Notes: a model not told the origin generated them from the sequence alone. A stretch of 64,000 nucleotides of DNA from Pseudomonadota bacterium (GCA_023423695.1 JAFAFA010000027.1:1-64000); one strand, 5' to 3'; shown: positions 8,639 to 17,769, counted from the first letter of the stretch. Translations and numbers: made by a program.

Positions 8639-9694
8639 TCAGCCCAGGCGGCTTGAGGCCACATGGTCGGGTATGCATTTCCCCGCCTCCGGCGATCCCG
8701 CCGGCTGTGCGGGGAGATGTCCCAGCTTGAGATGTCCCAGTCCGGCAAGCGTCCTGCGCACCGCCAGATCCAGCGGTGTGTGAGGTTCCTCGCCCAGGAA
8801 GGCCAGCAGGCGGCGATTGTCGAGCCGCACCGGCTCCTGCCACAGATAGCGCATCTCGCTGAGTTCGCGGAACAGCGGCACCGCCGGACCGGCCAGCCGC
8901 AGCACCCACCAGGGCATCCGCCGCACCGGCAGGTCCGGCTCGCCCAGTGCGCGGAGGATGGCCGCGACCATCCGGCCACCATCGGCATCCCAGTGTCCAT
9001 CCATGTGGAACATTGCGTCGTCGCCCAACTCCGCTTCGCGGTCGAGCAGGCGCATCACGGTTTCCGCCACATCGGGCAGATAGGCCCATTGATGGCCGAT
9101 CCCCGGCCGGCCCGGCTGGTTGATCCGGGTCGGCGGTTTGCCGGGTGTCAGCAATCCCTGGCTGAACCAGCTGTTGCCGGCCTGCGGACCGAAGAAGTCG
9201 CCGCAGCGCAGGATCAGCAGCTTCGCCCCCTGCCCCACCGCGCGATGCAGGCGACGCTCCATCTCCACCCGGATGGCGCCCTTGCGGGTGAGCGGGTTCT
9301 GCGCCGCCGTCTCGGGGATCAGCGGGAAGGCGTCGGGGCCGTAGTTGTAGACGGTGCCCGGCAGCAGGATGCGGGCATCGTTGGCGCGGGCCGCAGCGAT
9401 GCTGTTGTCCAGCATGGGTAGAACCAACCGGTCCCAGTGACGGTATCCCGGCGGGTTCACCGCATGGACGATCAGCGCTGCACCCTCGGCCGCCGCTGCC
9501 ACGTCGGCGGCATTCATCGCGTCGCCGAACATCCACTGAATTCCGTCGCGTTGCGGCCGTTCCGCCGGCTCGCGGCACAGGCCGCGCACCGTCCAGCCGC
9601 GTGCCGCCAGCGCCCGCGCCATCTCGCCGCCGACCCCGCCGGTTGCACCCAGAACCAGGGCGGTCCTGCCGGTGCCGGATGCCTGCCGTTCCAT
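8639..9694 (-). CDS. NAD-dependent epimerase/dehydratase-like SDR protein
   Basis: About 351 residues with an extended SDR Rossmann fold: VLGATGGVGGEMARAL in the N-terminal 30 residues, then VHAVNPPGY and the YNYGPDAFPL stretch, where YNYGP replaces the usual YxxxK catalytic arrangement. It resembles the NAD(P)H-binding epimerase-like proteins sold as dTDP-sugar epimerase relatives, but the substrate is unknown. An ATG at 9706 is also possible; 9694 has GGAGG five bases upstream. It is divergent from a LysR gene with under 100 bp between, so the regulator may control it. Confidence 0.82.
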   Translation of the reverse strand: MERQASGTGRTALVLGATGGVGGEMARALAARGWTVRGLCREPAERPQRDGIQWMFGDAMNAADVAAAAEGAALIVHAVNPPGYRHWDRLVLPMLDNSIAAARANDARILLPGTVYNYGPDAFPLIPETAAQNPLTRKGAIRVEMERRLHRAVGQGAKLLILRCGDFFGPQAGNSWFSQGLLTPGKPPTRINQPGRPGIGHQWAYLPDVAETVMRLLDREAELGDDAMFHMDGHWDADGGRMVAAILRALGEPDLPVRRMPWWVLRLAGPAVPLFRELSEMRYLWQEPVRLDNRRLLAFLGEEPHTPLDLAVRRTLAGLGHLKLGHLPAQPAGSPEAGKCIPDHVASSRLG

Positions 9695-9793
9695 CGCTGC
9701 CTCCATCGCTTTCCGCTTCGTGATGGCAAAGGATGACCCGCGGAACAGATGAACGGAATTGTCGAACTGCGGCGGGTTGCTATACTGAAATCG

Positions 9794-10699
9794 ATGAACC
9801 CGCCACCACCCAGCTGGGACCTCTACCGCAGTTTCCTGGCGGTGATCCGTGAAGGGTCGCTGTCTGCGGCAGCTCGCGCCCTGGGGTTGACGCAACCCAC
9901 CCTCGCCCGCCATATCGCGGCGCTGGAGGAGGCGGTCGGCGGCTCCCTGTTCATGCGCTCGCCACGCGGGCTCGATCCGACCGATGCGGCGCTGGCCTTG
10001 CGTCCGCAGGCGGAGGCGTTGGACGCGGCGGCGGCCAGCCTGTGGCGCACGGCGTCAGGCTGGGGAGCGGAAGTGCGCGGCACCGTGCGGGTCACCGCCA
10101 GCGAGGTGGTGGGCGCCCGCATCCTGCCGGCGATCCTGGCCGGCCTGCGGGAAAGCCACCCGGCGCTGGAGGTGGAACTGGTGCTGTCCAATGGCATCGA
10201 CAATCTGCTGCAACGCGATGCCGATGTCGCCGTGCGCATGGTGGAGCCCGGCCAGCAGGCGCTTCTGGTGCGGCGGGTCGGCAGCATCGCGCTGGGGCTG
10301 CATGCCCACCGGCGATACCTGGAGCGCTACGGCACGCCCCGCAGCCTGGAGGAGATGGACGGCCACAACCTGATCGGCTTCGACCGCGAGACGCCGGACA
10401 TTCGCGCCATGATGCAGCGCGTGCCGGGCCTCACCCTGCCCCGCTTCGCACTACGCACCGACAGCCATCTGGCGCAGTTGGCGGCCATCGAGGCGGGGTT
10501 CGGCATCGGCATCTGCCAAGTCCCGCTTGCCCGGCGGAACCCCGATCTGGTCCGGCTGCTGGCCGACCGCTTCGAGTTGCCGATGGGGGTGTGGGTCGCC
10601 ATGCACGAGGATCTGCGCTCCACACCCCGCTGCCGTGCCGTCTTCGACGGGTTGGCGGCGGGCCTCGTGGATCATCTGTCAGCGAATCGCGTGACGTAG
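9794..10699 (+). CDS. LysR-family transcriptional regulator
   Basis: A 301-residue regulator. The winged helix-turn-helix occupies residues ~10-65 (LYRSFLAVIREGSLSAAARAL, then LTQPTLARHIAALEEAVGG and LFMRSPRGLDPT), followed by a periplasmic-binding-like effector domain containing GTVRVTASEVVGARILP and the late GFGIGICQVPLA. The ATG at 9794 fits the family's usual N-terminus. It is divergent from the epimerase-like gene, the classic LysR target arrangement, and convergent with ldh. The effector is unknown. Confidence 0.92.
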   Translation: MNPPPPSWDLYRSFLAVIREGSLSAAARALGLTQPTLARHIAALEEAVGGSLFMRSPRGLDPTDAALALRPQAEALDAAAASLWRTASGWGAEVRGTVRVTASEVVGARILPAILAGLRESHPALEVELVLSNGIDNLLQRDADVAVRMVEPGQQALLVRRVGSIALGLHAHRRYLERYGTPRSLEEMDGHNLIGFDRETPDIRAMMQRVPGLTLPRFALRTDSHLAQLAAIEAGFGIGICQVPLARRNPDLVRLLADRFELPMGVWVAMHEDLRSTPRCRAVFDGLAAGLVDHLSANRVT

Positions 10700-10701
10700 C
10701 A

Positions 10702-11652
10702 TCAACTGGTCCAGCCCATGCGGCGCTCCACCCCGTCGGCGGCCTCCTTCAGGATTTCGGCGCTGCGGCGCAGGGCGGCTTCCTCCTCCGCCGACAGGTT
10801 GGGTAGGACGGTGTCGAGCACGCCGCCGGCGCCGATGACGCGCGGCAGGGACAGCACCACCTGCGGCACCCCGCAGACATCGTCGGTCAGCATGGCGCAG
10901 GTCGCCACCATCCGTTCGTCGGCGCCGATGGCCGACACCAGCCGGGCCAGCCCGCCGGCGATGCCGAAGGCGGTGTGGCCCTTGCCGTTGATGATGCGGT
11001 AGGCGGCGCGGCGCACCCCCTCGTCGATGGCGGCGCGGTCCTCCGCCGTCAGCCTGCGGCGGAGCTGGTCGGCCGCCTGTTCCACCGGCAAGCCGGCGAC
11101 GGTGGCGCTCGACCACAGCAGAACCTCCGAGTCGCCATGCTCGCCGACGACATGGGCGTGGACGGAGCGGGGGGTCACCGCCAGCTGCTCGGCCAACAGG
11201 GCGCGGAAGCGCGCGGTGTCGAGCACGGTTCCCGACCCGATGACCCGGTTGCGCGGAAGGCCGCTGATCCGCGTCGCGATCTGCGTCATCACGTCCACCG
11301 GGTTGCTGGCGACCAGAAGAACGGCGTCGGGGGCGGCCTTCAGCACCTCCGGAATGATGGCGCCGAACACCTTGGCGTTGCGCTCCAGCAGCTCCAGCCG
11401 GGTTTCCCCGGGCTTCTGGGCGACGCCGGCCGACAGCACGACCACCCCCGCCCCCTCCAGCGCGGCATAGGAGCCGGCACGGACGGTGACCGCGTGGGTG
11501 AAGGGCACGGCATGGGCGATGTCCTGAGCCTGGGCCTGGGCCAGCGCCTCGTTCATGTCGACCAGCACGACCTCGCTCGCGGCGCCGGTGGTCACCATGG
11601 CGAAGGCCGCGGTGCTGCCGACGAACCCCGCTCCGACGATTCCGACCTTCAT
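10702..11652 (-). CDS. ldh: L-lactate dehydrogenase (LDH/MDH superfamily)
   Basis: A 316-residue NAD enzyme interconverting pyruvate and L-lactate. The Rossmann loop is GIVGAGFVGSTAAF (residues 4-17). The substrate-specificity loop reads AGVAQKPGETR; the Gln favours pyruvate/lactate where malate dehydrogenases have Arg. The active site has GEHGDSE with catalytic His. The ATG at 11652 is preceded by a purine-rich AAAGGAGC site, whereas the open frame continues 85 codons upstream without family similarity. It is divergent from the Pat-type gene, with about 266 bp between the starts. Confidence 0.92.
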   Translation of the reverse strand: MKVGIVGAGFVGSTAAFAMVTTGAASEVVLVDMNEALAQAQAQDIAHAVPFTHAVTVRAGSYAALEGAGVVVLSAGVAQKPGETRLELLERNAKVFGAIIPEVLKAAPDAVLLVASNPVDVMTQIATRISGLPRNRVIGSGTVLDTARFRALLAEQLAVTPRSVHAHVVGEHGDSEVLLWSSATVAGLPVEQAADQLRRRLTAEDRAAIDEGVRRAAYRIINGKGHTAFGIAGGLARLVSAIGADERMVATCAMLTDDVCGVPQVVLSLPRVIGAGGVLDTVLPNLSAEEEAALRRSAEILKEAADGVERRMGWTS

Positions 11653-11918
11653 GAACAGGCTCCTTTGCGCAAGTTGGCGTCCGGTGGGCCGACAGCTTGG
11701 CGACGGTCGGCGTCCCGCCGCAAGTGCGCATCGCGCCGATTGGGCGGTTTTGCATAGGCGCGACGAAACGCCCCTTGCCCAATGGTCATACCAGCCCGTA
11801 ATGTTGCGGCGCAGCAAATGGCGGGGATGAAAGTCCATACCTGCGCTGTTCGTCATCAAAACCGTCGGCGACCCGTGGCAGACTGGGGCCGGCCCCTTCC
11901 CCAGCACCGGATCCGGTC

Positions 11919-14615
11919 ATGACCGTTCGCAACCTCGACAAGCTGTTCAAGCCCGCCTCCATCGCCCTGATCGGCGCCAGCCGCAAGCCGGGCACGGTGG
12001 GGGCCGTGGTGGCCCGCAACCTGTTCCAGGCCGGATTCGACGGGCCGGTGATGCCGGTCAACGCGACCGAGCGCGCGGTGGAAGGGGTGCTGACCTACAA
12101 GACGGTGGACAGCCTGCCGATCACGCCGGACCTCGGCGTCATCTGCACGGCGCCCGACACCGTGGCGGCGACCATCGACGCGCTGGGCAAGCGCGGGACC
12201 AAGGCCGCCATCGTCATGACCAACGGCATGTCCGCCGACCAGACCCAGGCGATGCTGGACGCGGCGAAGCCCTATCTGATGCGGGTGCTGGGCCCCAACA
12301 GCCTGGGCGCCATGGTGCCGGGCCGCGGCATGAACGCCAGCTTCGCGCCGGTGGCTCCCCGCAAGGGCGACGTGGCGCTGGTGGCGCAAAGCTCGATGGT
12401 GCTGACCTCCATCGCCGACTGGGCGACCTCGCGCGGCATCGGCTTCTCGCATCTGGTGTCGCTGGGCGACCGCGGCGACGTGGATTTCGGCGACCTGCTG
12501 GACTATCTGGCCTCCGACGTCACGGTGCGCGCCATCCTGCTCTATATCGAGAGCATCACGCAGGCCCGCAAATTCATGTCGGCCGCCCGCACCGCCTCGC
12601 GCCAGAAGCCGGTGATCGTCATCAAGGCCGGACGCTCCGACGAGGCGCAGGAGGCCGCGGCCTCCCACACCGGCGCCTTGGCCGTCTCGGACGCGGTCTA
12701 TGACGCGGTGTTCCGCCGCGCCGGCGTACTGCGGGTGAACGATCTGGCCGAGCTGTTCGACGCCGCCGGCACGCTTGGCACCGGGGTGCCGATCACCGGC
12801 GACCGGCTGGCGATCCTGACCAACGGCGGCGGCATGGGCGTCATGGCCACCGACAAGCTGATCCAGGCCGGCGGCCGGCTCGCCTCGATGGCGCCGGAGA
12901 CGCAGGAGGCGCTGGCCAAGGTGCTGGGTCCGCAGCCGGGTGGCGCCCCCTTCCGCAATCCGCTGCGCATTGGGGCCGACGCCACGCCCAAGCGCTATGC
13001 CGAGGCGTTGAACGCGCTGATGCAGGACACCAGCAACGACGCGGTTCTGGTCCTGCACTGCCCGTCCGCCCTGACCGACAGCGAGGCCATCGCCCAGGCG
13101 GTGGCGGAGACGGTGCAGGCCAACAAGGCCCGCCGCCATCCGGTGCTGACCAGCTGGATCGGCGACCAGTCGGCGGTGGAGGCGCGCAAGCTGTTCGCCG
13201 ACGCGCGTATCCCGACCTACAACGGCCCGTCCGACGCGGTGCGCGCCTTCATGCATCTGGTGCGCTACCGCCGCAGCCAACAGCTCCTGATGGAGACCCC
13301 GCCGTCGGTGGCAGAGGATTTCCAGCCCGACGAGATCACCGTGAAGAAGGTGGTCTCCCGCGCCATGGCCGAGAAGCGTGAATGGCTGAGCGAGTATGAG
13401 GCCAAGCGCGTGCTGGCCGCCTACGGCATCCCGGTGGTCGACACCCGCGTCGCCGAGACGCCGGAGGAGGCGGCGAACGCCGCCCGCGTCATCGGCGGCC
13501 CGATCGCGCTAAAGATCCTGTCGCACGACATCACCCACAAGTCCGACGTCGGCGGCGTGGCTCTCGGCCTGACCAGCCCGGAGGACGTGAAGGCGGAGGC
13601 CGAAGCCATGCTGGCCCGCGTCGCCGAACTGGCGCCCGAGGCGAAGATCGAGGGCTTCACCGTGCAGGAGATGGCCGTCAGCCCCGACGCCTATGAACTG
13701 ATCGTCGGCATGACCGAGAACGAGATGTTCGGCCCGGTCCTGCTGTTCGGCGAAGGCGGCATCGGCGTGGAGGTGGTGGAGGATTATGCGCTGGCCCTGC
13801 CGCCGCTGAACATGAAGCTGGCGGCCGAGCAGATGAGCCGCACCCGTATCCACCGGCAGTTGCAGGGCTTCCGCTCCCGCGCCGCGGTCGATCTCGACGC
13901 GGTGGCGCTGACGCTGAACAAGGTCAGCCAGCTGGTGGTCGATTTCCCCGAGATCGCCGAACTGGACATCAACCCGCTGCTGGCGGATGCCGACGGCGTG
14001 ACGGCGCTGGACGCCCGCATCAAGGTCGGCGTGCCGGCGCTGCCTGGCGCGGCGCGGCTGGCGATCCGCCCCTATCCGAAGGCTTTGGAAGACCGTATCA
14101 CCATCAAGGACGGCCGCCAGTTCTTCGTCCGCCCGATCCTGCCGGAGGATGAACCGCTGGTGCACCATCTGGTGGAGAACCAGACGGCGGAAGACTTGCG
14201 CCTGCGCTTCTTCGCACCGCTGAAGCGGCTGTCGCATCAGGCCGCGGCGCGGCTGACCCAGATCGACTACGACCGCGAGATGGGGCTGATCGCCGTCGGT
14301 CCCGACCCGCAGACCGGCGAAACAATCATGTACGGCGTGGTGCGCATCACCGCCGACCCCGACAACCGCCGCGCCGAATATGCGGTGATGGTGCGGTCCG
14401 ACATGAAGGGCCAGGGGCTGGGCTATATCCTGATGAACAAGATCCTGGATTACGCCCGCTCGCGCGGCATCCGGGAAGTCTATGGCGAGGTTCTGCGCGA
14501 GAACACCAACATGCTGAACATGTGCCGCGCCCTGGGTTTCGTCCGCAAGGAGAACCTGGACGAGCCCGGCGTGGTGGAGGTGCGGATTGAACTGGGCGGT
14601 GGGCTGCCGGGGTAA
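11919..14615 (+). CDS. Acetyl-CoA-synthetase-like/GNAT protein lysine acetyltransferase (Pat/YfiQ type)
   Basis: An 898-residue multidomain protein. Order: CoA-binding domain (residues ~5-130, LIGASRKPGTVG), succinyl-CoA-ligase-like domain (~150-290 and on to ~450, SHTGALAV), ATP-grasp domain (~480-700, SHDITHKSDVGGV and GEGGIGVEVVED) and a C-terminal GNAT domain (~735-890, EYAVMVRSDMKGQGLGYILM). This is the Pat/YfiQ architecture, in which the GNAT domain acetylates lysines, for example on acetyl-CoA synthetase, while the ligase part senses acetyl-CoA. The length agrees with E. coli PatZ (about 886). A sirtuin that could reverse the mark, cobB, is nearby. Confidence 0.9.
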   Translation: MTVRNLDKLFKPASIALIGASRKPGTVGAVVARNLFQAGFDGPVMPVNATERAVEGVLTYKTVDSLPITPDLGVICTAPDTVAATIDALGKRGTKAAIVMTNGMSADQTQAMLDAAKPYLMRVLGPNSLGAMVPGRGMNASFAPVAPRKGDVALVAQSSMVLTSIADWATSRGIGFSHLVSLGDRGDVDFGDLLDYLASDVTVRAILLYIESITQARKFMSAARTASRQKPVIVIKAGRSDEAQEAAASHTGALAVSDAVYDAVFRRAGVLRVNDLAELFDAAGTLGTGVPITGDRLAILTNGGGMGVMATDKLIQAGGRLASMAPETQEALAKVLGPQPGGAPFRNPLRIGADATPKRYAEALNALMQDTSNDAVLVLHCPSALTDSEAIAQAVAETVQANKARRHPVLTSWIGDQSAVEARKLFADARIPTYNGPSDAVRAFMHLVRYRRSQQLLMETPPSVAEDFQPDEITVKKVVSRAMAEKREWLSEYEAKRVLAAYGIPVVDTRVAETPEEAANAARVIGGPIALKILSHDITHKSDVGGVALGLTSPEDVKAEAEAMLARVAELAPEAKIEGFTVQEMAVSPDAYELIVGMTENEMFGPVLLFGEGGIGVEVVEDYALALPPLNMKLAAEQMSRTRIHRQLQGFRSRAAVDLDAVALTLNKVSQLVVDFPEIAELDINPLLADADGVTALDARIKVGVPALPGAARLAIRPYPKALEDRITIKDGRQFFVRPILPEDEPLVHHLVENQTAEDLRLRFFAPLKRLSHQAAARLTQIDYDREMGLIAVGPDPQTGETIMYGVVRITADPDNRRAEYAVMVRSDMKGQGLGYILMNKILDYARSRGIREVYGEVLRENTNMLNMCRALGFVRKENLDEPGVVEVRIELGGGLPG

Positions 14616-14707
14616 GGTTCCTATACCGGCGGTTACTGCGGGGATGGATGAGGCAATATCAGGCTTGGAGGGCAAGGGCCGTCATCCCCAACCCGACGGC
14701 CCGATCC

Positions 14708-14779
14708 TTACCGGTAGAGGTCAGGCACCCGCTTGACGATCTCCCAGACATGGATCAGGAGCTTGAGGATACGCATCAT
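14708..14779 (-). CDS. Candidate 23-residue small protein
   Basis: A short frame too small for routine gene calling. It begins with two consecutive ATG codons (14779 and 14776), ends at a TAA, and is preceded by GAGGAG eight bases upstream of the first ATG plus a second AAGAGG adjacent to it. The peptide is hydrophobic and basic (MMRILKLLIHVWEIVK, then a short polar end PDLYR), as in a small membrane-associated helix. It is alone between the Pat-type gene and the downstream end of corA. I recognise no family. Coding is inferred from the ribosome site and composition only. Confidence 0.45.
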   Translation of the reverse strand: MMRILKLLIHVWEIVKRVPDLYR

Positions 14780-14855
14780 CCTCTTCACTCCTCGTAAGCT
14801 GCGTGGATGGCGGCCAATCCGCCATCCCGTCCGCGCCGCCGCTCCGGCGCACGCA

Positions 14856-14885
14856 TAGATATTGCGGGAGCGATTTCACTCGCAA
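14856..14885 (-). promoter_or_regulatory. Possible sigma70-type promoter for the small ORF
   Basis: On the minus strand TTGCGA (14880-14885) is followed after 18 bp by TATCTA (14856-14861). Match to TTGACA/TATAAT is partial. It would give a leader of about 70 bases before the small ORF at 14779. The rest of the gap between 14616 and 14975 shows nothing else. Confidence 0.25.
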
Positions 14886-14974
14886 AATCGGGAATTCAAG
14901 GAACTGCGACCTGCCGTCGCGGGCGCCCCCACCGGCGTCGAATTTGGCGAGGGGCGCAGGCAGCCTATCCTTAC

Positions 14975-15970
14975 CTACAGCCAGCCGCGTCGGCGGAAGT
15001 ACCAGAGCGGGACCACGGCCGACAGCACCATCAGCAGGATGGCCATGGGATAGCCGAAATTCCACTCCAGTTCCGGCATGTGCTTGAAATTCATGCCGTA
15101 GGCGGAGGCGATCAGGGTCGGCGGCATCAGCGCCACCGAGACGACCGAGAAGATCTTGATGATGGCGTTCTGTTCGATGTTGATCAGACCGAGCGTGGCG
15201 TCGAGCAGGAAGTTCGCCTCGTGCGCCAGGAAGCCGGCATGCTCGGTCAGCGACCGCAAGTCGCGCGTCATCGTCTTCAGCGCGGTCTTCTGTTCCTTGT
15301 TCAACCGTCCGCCGCTGACCGAAGTCATGAACACCACCAGCCGGTCGAGACCGGCAAGGCTGTCGCGCACCTTGTGGGTCAGGTCGCCGGCCCGGCCGAT
15401 GCCGCGCAGCACGTCCTGCAACTCGTCCGGCTTCTTGGCCGCCTTGCCGAAGCCGCCGCCGTCCAGCGAATCGTCGAAGACGCGGGCCGACAGTTCGTCA
15501 ATGCGGCCGCCGACCAGTTCCAGCACGTCGGCCACCCGGTCGATCACCGCGTCGAGCAGGCCGAACAGCGCGCTCTCCCCCGTCGCCAGCAGTTCCGGCT
15601 GGCGGACGCAGCGGGCGGCGAAGGTAATGACCGGCAGCGGTTCGGTGTAGCGCAGCGTGATCAGGTGGCGCGGAGTCAGAACGAAGGTCAGCTCGCCCTG
15701 CTCCGGATGGGGCGAGGTCGCGCGCGAGATGATGGGAGAGGTCATGTAGATCCCCTCCCCCTCCACATAGAGCTGGCTGGAGGCCTCGATCTCCTTCATC
15801 TCCTCGCGCGTCGGCAGATCGAAGCCGGTCAGCGCGCCGACATGGGCACGCTCCGCTTCCGTCGGGCGCAGAAGGTCGATCCAGACCGCGTCGACCGGCA
15901 GATCCTCGCCGAGTTCGAGCGGCTGGCGCACCACCCGCCCGTCTTCGGCACGGGCATGGACGGTGATCAA
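14975..15970 (-). CDS. corA: CorA-family magnesium/cobalt transporter
   Basis: About 331 residues. A large cytoplasmic N-terminal domain with long helices leads to two C-terminal transmembrane segments. The first ends in the ion-filter motif YGMNF, followed by the acidic loop HMPELEW; the second runs YPMAILLMVLSAVVPLWYF to a basic tail FRRRGWL. That is the pentameric CorA pore plan, for Mg2+ (or Co2+/Ni2+) uptake. There is no ATG near the family start; the TTG at 15970 overlaps the folD stop (TTGA) and has GAGGCGG upstream, suggesting translational coupling to folD. Confidence 0.9.
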   Translation of the reverse strand: MITVHARAEDGRVVRQPLELGEDLPVDAVWIDLLRPTEAERAHVGALTGFDLPTREEMKEIEASSQLYVEGEGIYMTSPIISRATSPHPEQGELTFVLTPRHLITLRYTEPLPVITFAARCVRQPELLATGESALFGLLDAVIDRVADVLELVGGRIDELSARVFDDSLDGGGFGKAAKKPDELQDVLRGIGRAGDLTHKVRDSLAGLDRLVVFMTSVSGGRLNKEQKTALKTMTRDLRSLTEHAGFLAHEANFLLDATLGLINIEQNAIIKIFSVVSVALMPPTLIASAYGMNFKHMPELEWNFGYPMAILLMVLSAVVPLWYFRRRGWL

Positions 15971-16872
15971 AGGGCCGCCTCTTCCGGCACCGGGGCGCCG
16001 GCGGCGCGGCAGGCGGCGGCCAGCGTGTTCAGCATCAGGCAGGCGATGGTCATCGGGCCGACACCGCCGGGCACCGGCGTGATGGCGCCGGCGACCTTCA
16101 CCGCCTCGTCGAAGGCGACGTCGCCGACCAGCCGGGTCTTGCCGGGCTCTGACGCTGCGACGCGGTTGATGCCGACGTCGATCACGGTGGCGCCGGGCTT
16201 GATCCAGTCGCCGCGCACCATCTCCGGCCGGCCGACCGCCGCCACCAGGATGTCGGCGCGGCGGCATTCCTCCGGCAGATCCGCCGTGCGCGAATGGGCC
16301 ATGGTCACCGTGCAGTCCGCCTGCAGCAGGAGCTGCGCCATCGGCTTGCCGACGATGTTGGAGCGGCCCAGCACCAGGGCGCGCTTGCCCTTCAGGTCGC
16401 GGCCCAGCGTGTCGCGGATCAGCAGAAGGCTGCCCAGCGGCGTGCAGGGCACGATGGCGCCCGGCTGGCCGGTGGCGAGCAGGCCGGCATTGACGACATG
16501 GAAGCCGTCGGCGTCCTTTTCCGGCACGATGCGGGCCAGAACCTTCTGGCTGTCGATATGCCTGGGCAGCGGCAGCTGGACCAGGATGCCGTGCACGGCC
16601 GGATCGGCGTTCAGGCGGTCGATCAGGACCAGCAGGTCGGATTCGGCCATATCGGCCGGCTCGTGGTGGTCGAAGCTGTTCATGCCCAGCTCGACCAGGG
16701 CCCGTTCCTTCGAGCGGACATAGACCTGGCTGGCCGGATCCTCGCCCACCAGCACGACAGCCAGACCGGGGGTGACGCCATGGCTGGCCTTCAGCGCCGC
16801 CACACCGTCAGCCACCCGCGCACGCAGGCCGGCCGCAAAGGCCTTGCCGTCGATGATCTTTGCGTCCGCCAT
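15967..16872 (-). CDS. folD: Bifunctional methylenetetrahydrofolate dehydrogenase/cyclohydrolase
   Basis: A 301-residue cytoplasmic enzyme that interconverts 5,10-methylene-THF, 5,10-methenyl-THF and 10-formyl-THF with NADP. Signature blocks: YVRSKERA, GILVQLPLP, DADGFHVVNAG, PCTPLG and the NADP loop GRSNIVGKPMAQLL, then PVPGGVGPMT. The ATG at 16872 has GGAGAG upstream. Its start is two bases from the end of the DUF167 gene and its stop overlaps corA, so yggT-DUF167-folD-corA looks like one transcription unit. Confidence 0.96.
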   Translation of the reverse strand: MADAKIIDGKAFAAGLRARVADGVAALKASHGVTPGLAVVLVGEDPASQVYVRSKERALVELGMNSFDHHEPADMAESDLLVLIDRLNADPAVHGILVQLPLPRHIDSQKVLARIVPEKDADGFHVVNAGLLATGQPGAIVPCTPLGSLLLIRDTLGRDLKGKRALVLGRSNIVGKPMAQLLLQADCTVTMAHSRTADLPEECRRADILVAAVGRPEMVRGDWIKPGATVIDVGINRVAASEPGKTRLVGDVAFDEAVKVAGAITPVPGGVGPMTIACLMLNTLAAACRAAGAPVPEEAAL

Positions 16873-16873
16873 G

Positions 16874-17215
16874 CTACTCTCCACCCTCGGTGCCCACATC
16901 GTCGATCAAGGCCGACAGCCGCGGCAGCAGAGCCGCCGGATCGCCGGCCACATGCAGTATCTTGTTCCGGTCGGTGGCGCCGGCCACCACCGTCAGGCTG
17001 GTCTTGGGCAGTTTCCATGCCTTCGACAACAGTTTTATGACGGCCTCGTTGGCTTTGCCGTTTTCCGGCACCGCCGTGACCGCCAGCTTCAGAACCTTCC
17101 CGCCTGCGGCCGTGTCGGCCGTGCCGGTCACCGCGTTGCGCGACGCCTTGGGCGTCACCCGGAGGGCAACCCGCAGGCCGTCGGCCACCGCCTCGAGCGG
17201 AGAGGAGGCCGCCAC
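16874..17215 (-). CDS. DUF167 (YggU) family protein
   Basis: About 113 residues of the DUF167/YggU family, small basic proteins of unknown function. Marks are LRVALRVTPKASRNAV, then VTAVPENGKANEAVIKLLSKA and the late SLTVVAGATDRNKIL. A GTG at 17215 is taken as start, just after the yggT stop at 17218, with the family core from about residue 15. It keeps the widespread neighbourhood YggT-YggU. A short acidic tail (DDVGTEGGE) follows the family core. Confidence 0.85.
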   Translation of the reverse strand: MAASSPLEAVADGLRVALRVTPKASRNAVTGTADTAAGGKVLKLAVTAVPENGKANEAVIKLLSKAWKLPKTSLTVVAGATDRNKILHVAGDPAALLPRLSALIDDVGTEGGE

Positions 17216-17217
17216 GA

Positions 17218-17502
17218 TCAGAAGCGCGGCCAGTACTGGGCCATCAGGTTCTGGATGAAGGAGATCGCCAGCAGAACCACGATCGGTGACAGGTCCAGTC
17301 CTCCCATGTTGGGCAGGACGCGGCGGATCGGGCGCAGCACCGGTTCGGTGATGCGATACAGGAAATCGCCGATCACATAGACCGCGCGGTTGCGCGTGTT
17401 GACCACATTGAAGGCCACCAGCCAGCTGAGGATCGCCGACAGGATGAGGACCCAGAAGAACAGGTCCAGAATGGTGTTGATGAGCATATACAGCGCGATC
17501 AT
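17218..17502 (-). CDS. YggT family integral membrane protein
   Basis: A 94-residue inner-membrane protein with two hydrophobic segments: residues ~5-30 (IALYMLINTILDLFFWVLIL) and ~65-85 (LSPIVVLLAISFI). Between them lies the family block YRITEPVLRPIRRVLPNMGGLD. The YggT family is linked to osmotic and K+ uptake phenotypes and to cell division or plastid nucleoid factors (CCB3/YLMG), but no biochemical activity is fixed. It heads the putative yggT-DUF167-folD-corA unit; the ~240 bp upstream, to the tRNA-Ala promoter, holds no gene I can support. Confidence 0.88.
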   Translation of the reverse strand: MIALYMLINTILDLFFWVLILSAILSWLVAFNVVNTRNRAVYVIGDFLYRITEPVLRPIRRVLPNMGGLDLSPIVVLLAISFIQNLMAQYWPRF

Positions 17503-17740
17503 GCCGGGCCAGCTCCATAGCGGTTCTTTGGGATGGCCGCGCGCAACGCAGTGCGAAGCGGGCGCCAGCCTTTTCCGGGCACCCTAAGCATAAGCGGAGA
17601 GACCTGTCCAGTACGGCGGCCCGCCGATAGGCCGGGTGGCCTGCGGCGCATAGACCGGTACGCCGCCGACGCAGGGGCCGAGCCAAGCCAGACCAAGCCT
17701 GGCCATTGCGCGCGCGCTTCATTTTTTCTGAATCAACCGC

Positions 17741-17769
17741 TTGACAGCACCCCCCGTCATGGACAATAT
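17741..17769 (+). promoter_or_regulatory. Promoter of tRNA-Ala
   Basis: A perfect -35 hexamer TTGACA (17741-17746) is followed after 17 bp by CAATAT (17764-17769). Transcription would begin about 35 bases before the mature tRNA at 17812. Confidence 0.55.

Noticed and set aside
8635..8659. GGCCTCA / TGAGGCC inverted repeat at the ppa/epimerase junction
   Set aside because: It lies over the end of a coding sequence, has a long loop and no T-run, so a terminator call is not supported.
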